Positions 40,347 to 57,224 of a stretch of DNA of 64,000 bases are shown here, in pieces. The DNA is from RYN-230 sp963717125 (lineage in GTDB: Bacteria > Actinomycetota > Actinomycetes > Streptosporangiales > Streptosporangiaceae), in the NCBI GenBank assembly GCA_963717125.1, contig CAVQVG010000004.1, forward strand, positions 186,001 to 250,000. The letters are read 5' to 3'. Below the pieces are notes generated by a model. The model was not told the origin of the DNA. It saw only the letters and a list, made by a program, of their open reading frames with translations, and searched no databases. Position 1 is the first letter of the stretch. Each line of letters begins with the position of its first letter. Both the position numbers and the translations under genes were made by a program.

Positions 40347-40439
40347 ACACGCGTTTCGGAGGCACCCGGGCCTGGGCCGGCACACGCGTTTCGCGGGACC
40401 CGGCACACGCGTTTCGCAGGCACCCGGGCCTGGGCCGGC
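40344..40439. repeat. Interspersed repeats in the rplL-rpoB spacer
   Basis: GGCACACGCGTTTCG occurs at 40344, 40379 and 40402, and GCACCCGGGCCTGGGCCGGC at 40362 and 40420. The copies partly overlap the hairpin after rplL. Confidence 0.88.
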
Positions 40440-40649
40440 GCACGCCACGTCTCCGGGCGGCTACGAGCCCGGGGAATATTTCGCGAGCCGAACTGTTAGA
40501 CTTACCCAGGAGTACACCGACTCACACGCAGGGCCGAATGTGGTGTTCGTCACGTCACTCATATGACCAGACCACGTGGCGTGGACTTGACGTTTTGCCT
40601 CGAACGAGCCATGCTGCGGAGCAACCGTGAACCTCATATTGAGATACAG

Positions 40650-40679
40650 TTGACGAGCAGTGTAGCTGTGGGCTACACT
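40650..40679 (+). promoter_or_regulatory. Strong σ70-type promoter of rpoBC
   Basis: TTGACG (40650-40655), an 18-base spacer and TACACT (40674-40679) closely match the vegetative consensus, about 110 bases upstream of the rpoB start. Confidence 0.75.
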
Positions 40680-40681
40680 GC
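40657..40681. promoter_or_regulatory. Perfect 10-bp inverted repeat inside the rpoB promoter
   Basis: GCAGTGTAGC (40657-40666) and GCTACACTGC (40672-40681) flank 5 bases and cover the spacer and -10 box. A dimeric regulator bound here would occlude RNA polymerase. Confidence 0.65.
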
Positions 40682-40794
40682 CAATTTGCGCTGCACTCTT
40701 GCGTCCTCGGCATCCTCGACCCCTCGCGGCGTCCGCCGCAGGGCGTTTTGCGTGCGTGCGGTGATAGTCGGCCACAAGCTCGGAAGGACCCCTG

Positions 40795-44262
<3,468 letters not shown>

Positions 44263-44342
44263 GGAAGCCGGGTGGCCCGGCCTGACCAGGGCCCGGGCCA
44301 CCGGCTGGCATCCTCATCACGACTACCCAGGGGATAACACAC

Positions 44343-48215
<3,873 letters not shown>

Positions 48216-48232
48216 GCGGGACTGGCGCTAGT

Positions 48233-48275
48233 CGAGGCGCCCGGCGGCCATGCCGCCGGGCGCCTCGTTTTGTTT
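48233..48275 (+). terminator. Intrinsic terminator of rpoBC
   Basis: A perfect 16-bp stem (48233-48248 with 48252-48267) with a 3-base loop is followed by TTTTGTTT. It is the clearest Rho-independent terminator in the window. Confidence 0.95.
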
Positions 48276-48332
48276 AGCTCCACCCTCTGGGGCAGGGGAG
48301 AAGAAAGCTTCAAACACGGGAGGAGTCAGCTC

Positions 48333-48506
48333 ATGGCGACCGAAGACAAGGCGGCCAACAAGGTCACCGAACTCAAGGGCAAGGCCAAGAAGGAGACCGG
48401 CCAGGCCATCGGCAACGAGCAGATGGAGGCCGAAGGCCGCGCCGACCAGGCCAAGGGCGACCTCAAGCAGGCCGGCGAAAAGGTCAAGGACGCCTTCAAG
48501 AAGTAA
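48333..48506 (+). CDS. CsbD family stress-response protein
   Basis: A 57-residue, highly charged protein starts at ATG 48333, behind GGGAGGAG. The pattern NKVTELKGKAKKETGQAIGN and EGRADQAKGDLKQAGEKVKD is that of CsbD proteins: small hydrophilic four-helix proteins, abundant under general stress and of unclear function. It has its own terminator and stands as a single-gene unit between rpoC and a leftward gene. Confidence 0.92.
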   Translation: MATEDKAANKVTELKGKAKKETGQAIGNEQMEAEGRADQAKGDLKQAGEKVKDAFKK

Positions 48507-48519
48507 CTTGACCAGGGAG

Positions 48520-48550
48520 CCCGGGGTGCCGCACGAGGCCCCGGGTTTCT
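48520..48550 (+). terminator. Terminator after the CsbD gene
   Basis: CCCGGGG (48520-48526) pairs with CCCCGGG (48539-48545) and is followed by TTTCTT. Confidence 0.75.
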
Positions 48551-48621
48551 TCATACCTAACGCCACTACCCGCCCCCTCGCCGCCCGGCACGCGCCCCCG
48601 CCATTGGTGATCATGAAGAGC

Positions 48622-48661
48622 GCGGTGCATTGTGCCTCACCCGCGAGGCACAATGCACCGC
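48622..48661. terminator. Perfect 17-bp inverted repeat, candidate bidirectional terminator
   Basis: GCGGTGCATTGTGCCTC (48622-48638) and its exact reverse complement (48645-48661) flank six bases. It separates convergent transcription units, immediately after the end of the leftward membrane protein gene. There is no T-tract on either side, and the AT content is unlike GC-rich terminators nearby. Confidence 0.6.
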
Positions 48662-48670
48662 ACTGATGGG

Positions 48671-49066
48671 TTACCGGGCAGCAGCCCACGCACCAGCTGC
48701 GGCGAATCCCGTCTCCACCACGGCGTCAGCCAGTGCGACGCGCCGCACGTGGGGGTCCACCGCGCCCAGGGCCAGCATCGAGGCGGCGTGCAGCAAGTCG
48801 ACGGCGGCCCCGCCGCCGAGCACCACCGCGCTGCCCGGGTCGGTCCGCTCCGCCGCCACCGTGATCGCCGCCTGCACCAGATGCCGCACCCCCAGCACCC
48901 GGGCCACCACGCAGGCCCGCCGCCCCGGCCGCTCCCCAGCAAGCCCAATCAGCGCCCCCGGCACCGCCACCAGCCCCACCCCATACCCGGCTCGTACCAA
49001 CGTGGCCAGCCAGGCCCCCGTGCTCTTCCTCCCCGGCTGCTGGGGGTGGCGATCACCCACGCTCAC
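48671..49066 (-). CDS. Small membrane protein of unknown function
   Basis: A 131-residue frame with high third-position GC contains about three to four hydrophobic segments (LVRAGYGVGLVAVPGALIGL, VLGVRHLVQAAITVAA, GGAAVDLLHAASMLALGAVD, ALADAVVETGFAAAGAWAA). I do not recognise the family; the arrangement resembles small actinobacterial four-helix membrane proteins. The start (MSVGDRHPQQPG) is uncertain. It lies between the CsbD gene and an SDR gene, reading the same way as the latter after a 112-base gap. Confidence 0.6.
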   Translation of the reverse strand: MSVGDRHPQQPGRKSTGAWLATLVRAGYGVGLVAVPGALIGLAGERPGRRACVVARVLGVRHLVQAAITVAAERTDPGSAVVLGGGAAVDLLHAASMLALGAVDPHVRRVALADAVVETGFAAAGAWAAAR

Positions 49067-49178
49067 GGTGTGCTTGACCCCGTCCAGTGACGACCCAGGA
49101 CCGGCCGGTGTGGGTGGGTTCGCGTGGCGTTCAGCCAGGCGAATCCATCCATCCCGGCCGGGCCCCTTCGCGAAGCCC

Positions 49179-50192
49179 TCATCCCCGGCTGGTGATAGCC
49201 CGGATCACGAGGCCGCCGGCCAGCGCCGCCCCGGCCGCGATACCACCACTGACCGCCGGATGGTGCGACATCCAGAGCTGGGCGCTGCGCTGGTGCGACC
49301 GGTCGTCGAAGGCGCCGTGCGCACCGTGGTCGCTGCCCGCCGGGCGGTCCACCGGGTCGAACAGATTGTCCGGCCGGCTGCCGGCCGGCACGTCCTGGCT
49401 GGTCTGCTGCGAATCGAAGCCGGTCTTGGCCAGGTACCGGTCGAGCAGCGCGGGGGCGACCTTCTGCGCCAGCAGCGTGGCGGCCGTGCTGCCGCCCACC
49501 CAGTATTGCTTGCGCTCCGGGTGGTCCGCGGCGTACAGCACGCCGCGCGCGGCGACCTCGGGCTGGTAGATCGGCGGCACCGGCTGCGGGTGCCGGGGCA
49601 GCCGGGACAGCACCCAGGAGAACTGCGGCGTGTTCACCGCGGGCATCTGCACCACGGTCACGCGCACCCGGGACCCCTCGTGCAGCAGTTCGCAGCGCAG
49701 CGACTCGGTGAACCCGTTGATCGCGTGCTTGGCCCCGCAGTAGGCCGACTGGAGCGGGATGGCACGCTCGCTCAGCGCCGAGCCGACCTGCACGATGGTG
49801 CCCGCGTCGCGCGGCCGCATCCGGCTCAGCGCGACCATGGTGCCGTGCACGAAGCCCAGGTAACTGACCTCGGTAACGCGCCGGAATTCGTCCGGGGTGA
49901 TCTCAGCGAACGGTGCGAACACGGAGGTGAAGGCCACGTTGATCCACACGTCGATGGGGCCGAACTCGGCCTCTATCTCCGTCGCCGCCTTCTCCACCTG
50001 GGCATGGTCGGCCACGTCGGCGGGCACGGCCAGGGCCTGCCCGCCCGCCTCGAGCACGTCCTGGGCCGCGCCGTCCAGGCCGGCCTGCCCGCGGGCGATC
50101 AGCCCGACGTTGGCGCCCCGGGCCCCGTACCGCCGCGCGGTGGCGCGGGCGATGCCGGCGCTGGCCCCGGTGATGACAACTGTCTGTGTCAT
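49179..50192 (-). CDS. Short-chain dehydrogenase/reductase with a C-terminal extension
   Basis: ATG 50192 (MTQTVVITGAS) follows AAAGGAACAGGA. The 337-residue protein has the Rossmann motif TGASAGIARA, the NAG-equivalent region altered to NVAFTS, and the catalytic Ser138, Tyr151 and Lys155 (YCGAK). About 90 residues beyond the usual ~250 include a Gln/Ser/Asp/His-rich stretch and a C-terminal hydrophobic helix (SGGIAAGAALAGGLVIRAI), which could anchor it to the membrane. The substrate is unknown. It lies in the accessory patch between rpoC and rpsL. Confidence 0.85.
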   Translation of the reverse strand: MTQTVVITGASAGIARATARRYGARGANVGLIARGQAGLDGAAQDVLEAGGQALAVPADVADHAQVEKAATEIEAEFGPIDVWINVAFTSVFAPFAEITPDEFRRVTEVSYLGFVHGTMVALSRMRPRDAGTIVQVGSALSERAIPLQSAYCGAKHAINGFTESLRCELLHEGSRVRVTVVQMPAVNTPQFSWVLSRLPRHPQPVPPIYQPEVAARGVLYAADHPERKQYWVGGSTAATLLAQKVAPALLDRYLAKTGFDSQQTSQDVPAGSRPDNLFDPVDRPAGSDHGAHGAFDDRSHQRSAQLWMSHHPAVSGGIAAGAALAGGLVIRAITSRG

Positions 50193-50357
50193 GAGATGTC
50201 CTGTTCCTTTGGAATACAGACTGGGCCACCGGTGTTCCATCCCCCGGGAGCAGGGGACTGGCGACCAGTTCTCCGCTACCCCGCAGGCGTGGTTTCACCG
50301 TTGCTGGCAGGAAAAAGGCACCGGGTCCGGCCGCCCCGGCCGTGATCCCCGTTCGCT
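50193..50357. other. Divergent spacer before the str operon promoter
   Basis: This segment carries the upstream region of the leftward SDR gene. Apart from its ribosome-binding site I see no gene, repeat or strong promoter. Confidence 0.5.
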
Positions 50358-50386
50358 TTGCCTGTTGGCAAAAGGTTGGGTACGCT
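50358..50386 (+). promoter_or_regulatory. Candidate promoter of the str operon
   Basis: TTGCCT (50358-50363), 17 bases, TACGCT (50381-50386). It would give a transcript with a leader of about 320 bases before rpsL. Confidence 0.6.
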
Positions 50387-50712
50387 AAGGCATCGTGCCC
50401 GTGACAAGCGGGCGCGCGTGCGCTAGCGGACCGTAAACGCCAGCGCCGGACGGCAGAGGTCACGGCCTCCCGCTCGAAGGCGCGGTGTGGCGAGTGACCA
50501 GGCGTGCGGGCCTTTTCCTCTCTCGACTCAAGGCTCCTGCGGGAGCTTGTGCCGCGTGGACAGCGCGACACGCCCGACCTCGGGGGTCGGAGGGGCAAGG
50601 AAAACGGCAGGTGAGGGGCGCTCAAGCGTCCCGGATAACCCTGCGCCCTGGGGTGCAGGAACGAGCAAGAGAAGACGTCGCGCCACAGGCGCGCTAGGAA
50701 GACGGAGACGCG
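50387..50712 (+). other. Long structured leader of rpsL
   Basis: About 320 bases without a supported gene. Small stems are visible, for example CCGACC/GGTCGG near 50576-50593 and CCTGC/GCAGG near 50640-50660. The rpsL ribosome-binding region AGGAAGACGGAG ends seven bases before the GTG start. Whether the leader is regulatory is unknown. Confidence 0.5.
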
Positions 50713-51087
50713 GTGCCCACGATCCAGCAGCTGGTCCGCAAGGGCCGCCAGGACAAGGTGGCCAAGACCACTACCCCGGCCCTGAAGGGCAGCCCCCAGC
50801 GCCGGGGTGTCTGCACGCGCGTCTACACGACGACGCCGAAGAAGCCCAACTCTGCGCTGCGCAAGGTGGCCAGGGTCAGGCTGACCAGCCAGATCGAGGT
50901 CACCGCCTACATCCCCGGGGTCGGCCACAACCTGCAGGAGCACTCCATCGTGCTGGTGCGGGGCGGCCGGGTGCGCGACCTGCCCGGTGTGCGCTACAAG
51001 ATCATCCGGGGGGCCCTCGACACCCAGGGTGTGCGCAACCGTAAGCAGGCACGGAGCCGTTACGGCGCGAAGAAGGAGAAGAGCTGA
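50713..51087 (+). CDS. rpsL: 30S ribosomal protein S12 with Arg at position 88
   Basis: The GTG start at 50713 gives a 124-residue S12, colinear with the mycobacterial protein. Lys43 (TTPKKPNSALRK) is normal, but position 88 in GGRVRDLP is Arg (codon CGC at 50974-50976) instead of the nearly universal Lys. Lys88Arg is a classical streptomycin-resistance substitution. Asp89, the site of methylthiolation, is present. Val70 replaces the usual Glu of PGEGHN; a hydrophobic residue here also occurs in Bacillus. It is the first gene of rpsL-rpsG-fusA-tuf, two bases before rpsG. Confidence 0.97.
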   Translation: MPTIQQLVRKGRQDKVAKTTTPALKGSPQRRGVCTRVYTTTPKKPNSALRKVARVRLTSQIEVTAYIPGVGHNLQEHSIVLVRGGRVRDLPGVRYKIIRGALDTQGVRNRKQARSRYGAKKEKS

Positions 51088-51088
51088 C

Positions 51089-51559
51089 ATGCCGCGTAAG
51101 GGGCCTGCGACCAAACGGCAGCTCGTCACCGATCCGGTGTACGGGTCGCCGCTGGTGACCGCGCTGGTGAACAAGGTGCTGCGCAGCGGCAAGCGTTCAC
51201 TGGCCGAGCGGATCGTGTACGGCGCGCTCGAGGGTGCCAAAGAGAAGACCGGCAACGACCCGGTGGTCACGCTCAAGCGCGCGCTGGACAACGTGAAGCC
51301 CACCCTGGAGGTCCGCAGCCGCCGGGTCGGTGGCGCCACCTACCAGGTGCCGGTGGAGGTGCGGGCATCGCGCAGCACCACACTGGCGCTGCGCTGGCTG
51401 GTTGCGTACTCCCGGTCGCGGCGTGAGAAGACGATGACCGAGCGGCTGATGAACGAGCTGCTCGATGCGAGCAACGGCCTCGGGGCGAGCGTGAAGCGCC
51501 GCGAGGACACCCACAAGATGGCCGAATCCAACAAGGCGTTCGCGCATTACCGCTGGTAA
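51089..51559 (+). CDS. rpsG: 30S ribosomal protein S7
   Basis: ATG 51089 starts a 156-residue protein (MPRKGPATKRQLVTDPVYGS), one base after the rpsL stop. The conserved rRNA-binding segments VGGATYQVPVEVRASRSTTL and RREDTHKMAESNKAFAHYRW are intact. S7 nucleates assembly of the 30S head, and in some bacteria represses the str operon. The length is standard. Confidence 0.97.
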   Translation: MPRKGPATKRQLVTDPVYGSPLVTALVNKVLRSGKRSLAERIVYGALEGAKEKTGNDPVVTLKRALDNVKPTLEVRSRRVGGATYQVPVEVRASRSTTLALRWLVAYSRSRREKTMTERLMNELLDASNGLGASVKRREDTHKMAESNKAFAHYRW

Positions 51560-51609
51560 CGCGCGACACGTCGCGGCCGACGACTGACGAAGCAGCGAGG
51601 AATCAAGAA

Positions 51610-53706
<2,097 letters not shown>

Positions 53707-53760
53707 CCACACGTAACACAAACGTCAATCAGAAGAACGGGCGCAAGAGGAGCGCCTTGG

Positions 53761-53777
53761 CCCCACCGCCGGTGGGG
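53761..53777 (+). other. Short hairpin in the fusA-tuf spacer
   Basis: CCCCACC, three bases, GGTGGGG: a 7-bp perfect stem 24 bases before the tuf start. No T-tract. It may modulate tuf expression or mRNA stability. Confidence 0.5.
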
Positions 53778-53800
53778 ACGATCGCAACGAGGAGAAACCA

Positions 53801-54994
53801 GTGGGCAAGGCCAAGTTCGAGCGGACCAAGCCGCACGTGAACATCGGCACCATCGGACACATCGACCACGGCAAAACCACGCTGACCGCGGCGATCACCA
53901 AGGTGCTGCACGATAAGTATCCCGACATCAATCCGTTCACTCCCTTCGACCAGATCGACAACGCGAAGGAAGAGAAGGAGCGCGGGATCACCATCTCGAT
54001 CTCGCACGTCGAATACCAGACCGACAAGCGGCACTACGCGCACGTGGACTGCCCCGGTCACGCGGACTACATCAAGAACATGATCACCGGTGCCGCGCAG
54101 ATGGACGGCGCCATCCTGGTGGTCGCGGCCACCGACGGCCCGATGCCGCAGACCCGCGAGCACGTGCTGCTGGCCCGCCAGGTCGGCGTGCCGTACATCG
54201 TGGTCGCGCTGAACAAGGCCGACATGGTGGACGACGAGGAGATCCTGGAGCTGGTCGAGCTCGAGGTACGTGAGCTGCTCACCACCTACGAGTTCCCCGG
54301 CGACGACGTGCCGGTGATCCGGGTCTCCGCGCTCAAGGCGCTGGAGGGCGACGCCGAGTGGGGCGCCAAGGTCATCGAGCTCATGGAGGCCTGTGACGAC
54401 AGCATCCCCGAGCCGGTCCGGGACACCGACAGGCCGTTCCTGATGCCGGTCGAGGACGTGTTCTCGATCACCGGCCGCGGCACCGTGGTGACCGGCCGGA
54501 TCGAGCGCGGCAAGGTGCACACCTCCGAGGAAGTCGAGATCATCGGCATCAAGGAGAAGGCGCAGAAGACCACGGTCACCGGCGTCGAGATGTTCCACAA
54601 GATCCTCGACGAGGGCCAGGCCGGTGACAACGCGGGCCTGCTGCTGCGTGGCATCAAGCGCGAGGACGTGGAGCGCGGCCAGGTCGTCATCAAGCCGGGC
54701 ACCAACACCCCGCACACCGAGTTCGAGGGCCAGGTCTACATCCTGTCCAAGGATGAGGGCGGACGGCACACCCCGTTCTTCAACAACTACCGTCCGCAGT
54801 TCTACTTCCGGACCACGGACGTGACGGGCGTCGTCCACCTGCCCGAGGGCACTGAGATGGTCATGCCCGGCGACAACACCGAGATGCGCATCGAGCTGAT
54901 CCAGCCGATCGCCATGGAGGAGGGGCTGAAATTCGCGATCCGCGAAGGCGGCCGCACCGTTGGCGCCGGCCGGGTCATAAAGATTATTAAGTAG
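53801..54994 (+). CDS. tuf: Elongation factor Tu
   Basis: GTG 53801, with GAGGAG upstream, starts a 397-residue protein (GKAKFERTKPHVNIGTIGHI). GTPase motifs: GHIDHGKTT, KERGITISI, DCPGHADY and NKADMVDDEE. Domains II and III are complete to AIREGGRTVGAGRVIKI. It delivers aminoacyl-tRNA to the ribosome. It is the last gene of the str operon before a strong hairpin. Confidence 0.98.
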   Translation: MGKAKFERTKPHVNIGTIGHIDHGKTTLTAAITKVLHDKYPDINPFTPFDQIDNAKEEKERGITISISHVEYQTDKRHYAHVDCPGHADYIKNMITGAAQMDGAILVVAATDGPMPQTREHVLLARQVGVPYIVVALNKADMVDDEEILELVELEVRELLTTYEFPGDDVPVIRVSALKALEGDAEWGAKVIELMEACDDSIPEPVRDTDRPFLMPVEDVFSITGRGTVVTGRIERGKVHTSEEVEIIGIKEKAQKTTVTGVEMFHKILDEGQAGDNAGLLLRGIKREDVERGQVVIKPGTNTPHTEFEGQVYILSKDEGGRHTPFFNNYRPQFYFRTTDVTGVVHLPEGTEMVMPGDNTEMRIELIQPIAMEEGLKFAIREGGRTVGAGRVIKIIK

Positions 54995-55001
54995 TGAATC
55001 C

Positions 55002-55030
55002 GCCGCCCCCGGCCACCGGCCGGGGGCGGC
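55002..55030 (+). terminator. Hairpin after tuf
   Basis: A perfect 13-bp stem (55002-55014 with 55018-55030) with a 3-base loop lies seven bases after the tuf stop. There is no T-tract, so termination may be partial before the S10 operon. Confidence 0.75.
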
Positions 55031-55085
55031 GAGCACTGCGCGCAGGACGCAGAACCGGCCTACCGAACGAAGGAATCGAAGGCAC

Positions 55086-55394
55086 ATGGCGGGACAAAAG
55101 ATCCGCATCCGGCTCAAGGCCTATGACCACGAGGTCATCGACAGCTCGGCGCGGAAGATCGTCAACACGGTGACGCGCACCGGCGCGCGGGTTGCCGGGC
55201 CTGTCCCGCTGCCCACGGAGAAGAACATCTACTGCGTCATCCGCTCCCCGCACAAGTACAAGGACTCGCGGGAGCACTTCGAGATGCGCACGCACAAGCG
55301 CCTGATCGACATCATCGACCCCACGCCGAAGACCGTCAACTCGCTGATGCGGCTGGACCTGCCCGCAGGCGTCAACATCGAGATCAAGCTCTGA
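55086..55394 (+). CDS. rpsJ: 30S ribosomal protein S10
   Basis: ATG 55086 starts a 102-residue protein (MAGQKIRIRLKAYDHEVIDS) with the conserved VRGPVPLPT-equivalent RVAGPVPLPTEKN and HFEMRTHKRLIDI loop. It is the first gene of the S10 operon and also a NusG-linked antitermination factor (NusE). Length is standard. Confidence 0.97.
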   Translation: MAGQKIRIRLKAYDHEVIDSSARKIVNTVTRTGARVAGPVPLPTEKNIYCVIRSPHKYKDSREHFEMRTHKRLIDIIDPTPKTVNSLMRLDLPAGVNIEIKL

Positions 55395-55553
55395 GGAACC
55401 CACCGAAATGAGTCAGCTTTTCGCATCTCGGATTGGCCTCGGATGCCGCAGGCGCCGGGCCGAACGCCGCAGCGCGGTTTTTGCTGCGGTGTCCCGGCGC
55501 CGAGGACCCGCCTCCCGAAGCCAGCGAAGCGCCCGCGAGGGAGGCCAGAAGAT

Positions 55554-56222
55554 ATGACCAAGCACATCAAGGGCGTGCTCGGCACGAAGCTCGGCATGAG
55601 CCAGGTCTTCGACGCCGAGGGACGCATGGTTCCCGTCACGGTCGTCCAGGCGGGTCCCTGCGTGGTGACCGCGGTCCGCACGCCCGACGCCCACGGGTAC
55701 TCCGCGGTGCAGCTCGGCTATGGCGAGATCGACCCGCGCCGGGTGAACCGGCCGGTGGCCGGCCACTTCGCCAAGGCCGCGGTGACGCCGCGCCGGTACC
55801 TGGTCGAACTGCGGACCGATGACGCGACCGACTACACCCTCGGCCAGGAAGTCACCGCCGAGACCTTCGGCCCCGGCGACCTGGTCAACGTGACCGGCCG
55901 CAGCAAGGGCAAGGGCTTCGCGGGCGTGATGAAGCGGCACGGATTCAAGGGCCTGAGCGCCTCGCACGGCACTCAGCGCAAGCACCGGTCGCCGGGCTCG
56001 ATCGGCGGCTGCGCCACCCCGGGCCGGGTGTTCAAGGGCGTGCGGATGGCCGGCCGGATGGGCGGCGCCCGCACCACCACCCCGAACCTGACCGTGCACC
56101 GGGTGGACACCGAGCGCGGCCTGCTGCTGATCCGCGGGGCGGTGCCCGGGCCCAAGGGCGGGCTGATCCTGGTCCGCAGTGCGATCCGGGCCGCCCAGTC
56201 CGCCACGAAGGAGGCCCCGTGA
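55554..56222 (+). CDS. rplC: 50S ribosomal protein L3
   Basis: ATG 55554 behind GGGAGG is preferred to an open frame starting at 55443. The 222-residue protein (MTKHIKGVLGTKLGMSQVFD) carries the peptidyl-transferase-facing loop SHGTQRKHRSPGSIGGCATP with the conserved Gln. It initiates 50S assembly. Its stop overlaps the rplD start as GTGA. Confidence 0.97.
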   Translation: MTKHIKGVLGTKLGMSQVFDAEGRMVPVTVVQAGPCVVTAVRTPDAHGYSAVQLGYGEIDPRRVNRPVAGHFAKAAVTPRRYLVELRTDDATDYTLGQEVTAETFGPGDLVNVTGRSKGKGFAGVMKRHGFKGLSASHGTQRKHRSPGSIGGCATPGRVFKGVRMAGRMGGARTTTPNLTVHRVDTERGLLLIRGAVPGPKGGLILVRSAIRAAQSATKEAP

Positions 56223-56890
56223 GCACCACCGTCACCGTCGTCTCCCCGTCCGGCTCAGCTGGCCAGGACGTGGAGCTGCCCGACGAGATCTTCAGCGCGC
56301 CGGTCAACGTGCCGCTGATCCACCAGGTCGTGGTGGCCCAGGAGGCCGCGGCCCGGCAGGGCACGCACGCCACCAAGACCCGCGGCCTGGTCCGTGGCGG
56401 CGGCCGGAAGCCGTACCGGCAGAAGGGCACCGGCCGGGCCCGCCAGGGCAGTATCCGGGCGCCGCAGTACGCCGGCGGCGGCACCGTGCACGGCCCGGTA
56501 CCCCGGTCCTACGTGCAGCGGACGCCGAAGAAGATGAAGGCGGCCGCGCTCCGCGGTGCGCTGTCCGACCGGGCCAGCAACGGCCGGGTGGCGGTGGTCA
56601 CCAGCTTCGTGTCCGGGGACGCGCCCAAGACCAGCGAGGCGGTGGACCTGCTGCGTACCGCGATCGGCCTGCTCGACGGGAAGATGCGGGGCACCGTGCT
56701 GGTCGTGGCGCAGTCCGACGACGAGCTGACCTGGAAGAGCCTGCGTAATGTGCCAGGCGTCCGGCTGCTGGCGTCCGGCCAGCTGAACACCTACGACGTC
56801 CTGGCCAGTGAGCACGTGGTGTTCACCCAGGCCGCGCTGGAGGAGTTCACCGGCCCCGGCGCGACGGTCAAGAAAGAGGACGAGCAGTGA
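56219..56890 (+). CDS. rplD: 50S ribosomal protein L4
   Basis: GTG 56219 overlaps the rplC stop. The 223-residue protein has the exit-tunnel extended loop (RGGGRKPYRQKGTGRARQGS) and the globular domain (RNVPGVRLLASGQLNTYDVL). L4 also acts as a regulator of the S10 operon in some bacteria. The stop overlaps the rplW start. Confidence 0.97.
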   Translation: MSTTVTVVSPSGSAGQDVELPDEIFSAPVNVPLIHQVVVAQEAAARQGTHATKTRGLVRGGGRKPYRQKGTGRARQGSIRAPQYAGGGTVHGPVPRSYVQRTPKKMKAAALRGALSDRASNGRVAVVTSFVSGDAPKTSEAVDLLRTAIGLLDGKMRGTVLVVAQSDDELTWKSLRNVPGVRLLASGQLNTYDVLASEHVVFTQAALEEFTGPGATVKKEDEQ

Positions 56891-57195
56891 GCGCGACCCG
56901 GACCTACAATCCCCGCGACATCCTGCTGCGGCCGATCATCTCGGAGAAGACCTACCGGCTCGCGGATGATGGCAAGTACACCTTCCTGGTCCCGCACGAG
57001 GCCAACCGGACCCAGGTCCGGCAGGCGGTCGAGGCCATCTTCGGGGTCAAGGTGACCGGCGTCAACACGCTCAACCGGCCGGGCAAGCGGCGCCGCACCC
57101 GGTACGGCTGGGGCCACCGGCCGGCCACCAAGCGGGCCATCGTCAGCCTGGCCGAGGGTGAGCGGATCGACGTCTTCGGCGGACCGGTCAGCTAG
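56887..57195 (+). CDS. rplW: 50S ribosomal protein L23
   Basis: GTG 56887 overlaps the rplD stop (GTGA). The 102-residue protein shows ILLRPIISEKTYRLADDGKY and the tunnel-exit loop NRPGKRRRTRYGWG. L23 is the docking site for trigger factor and SRP. Length is standard. Confidence 0.97.
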   Translation: MSATRTYNPRDILLRPIISEKTYRLADDGKYTFLVPHEANRTQVRQAVEAIFGVKVTGVNTLNRPGKRRRTRYGWGHRPATKRAIVSLAEGERIDVFGGPVS

Positions 57196-57224
57196 CGCGG
57201 CCAGATAGAGGAGCTTGAGCACAC

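Larger units (their letters stand above)
40440..40794. other. rpoB upstream control region
   Basis: This 355-base stretch has no supported gene and is markedly richer in A/T than its surroundings between about 40480 and 40690. It holds the rpoB promoter with an overlapping palindrome (listed separately) and about 110 bases of leader RNA. A second promoter-like TTGACG near 40586 has no convincing -10. Confidence 0.65.

Noticed and set aside
40586..40620. Second rpoB promoter at TTGACG near 40586
   Set aside because: No -10-like hexamer is found at 16-19 bases.
50840..50925. Val70 in S12 as a further resistance change
   Set aside because: A hydrophobic residue at this position occurs naturally in Bacillus S12, so it is probably neutral.
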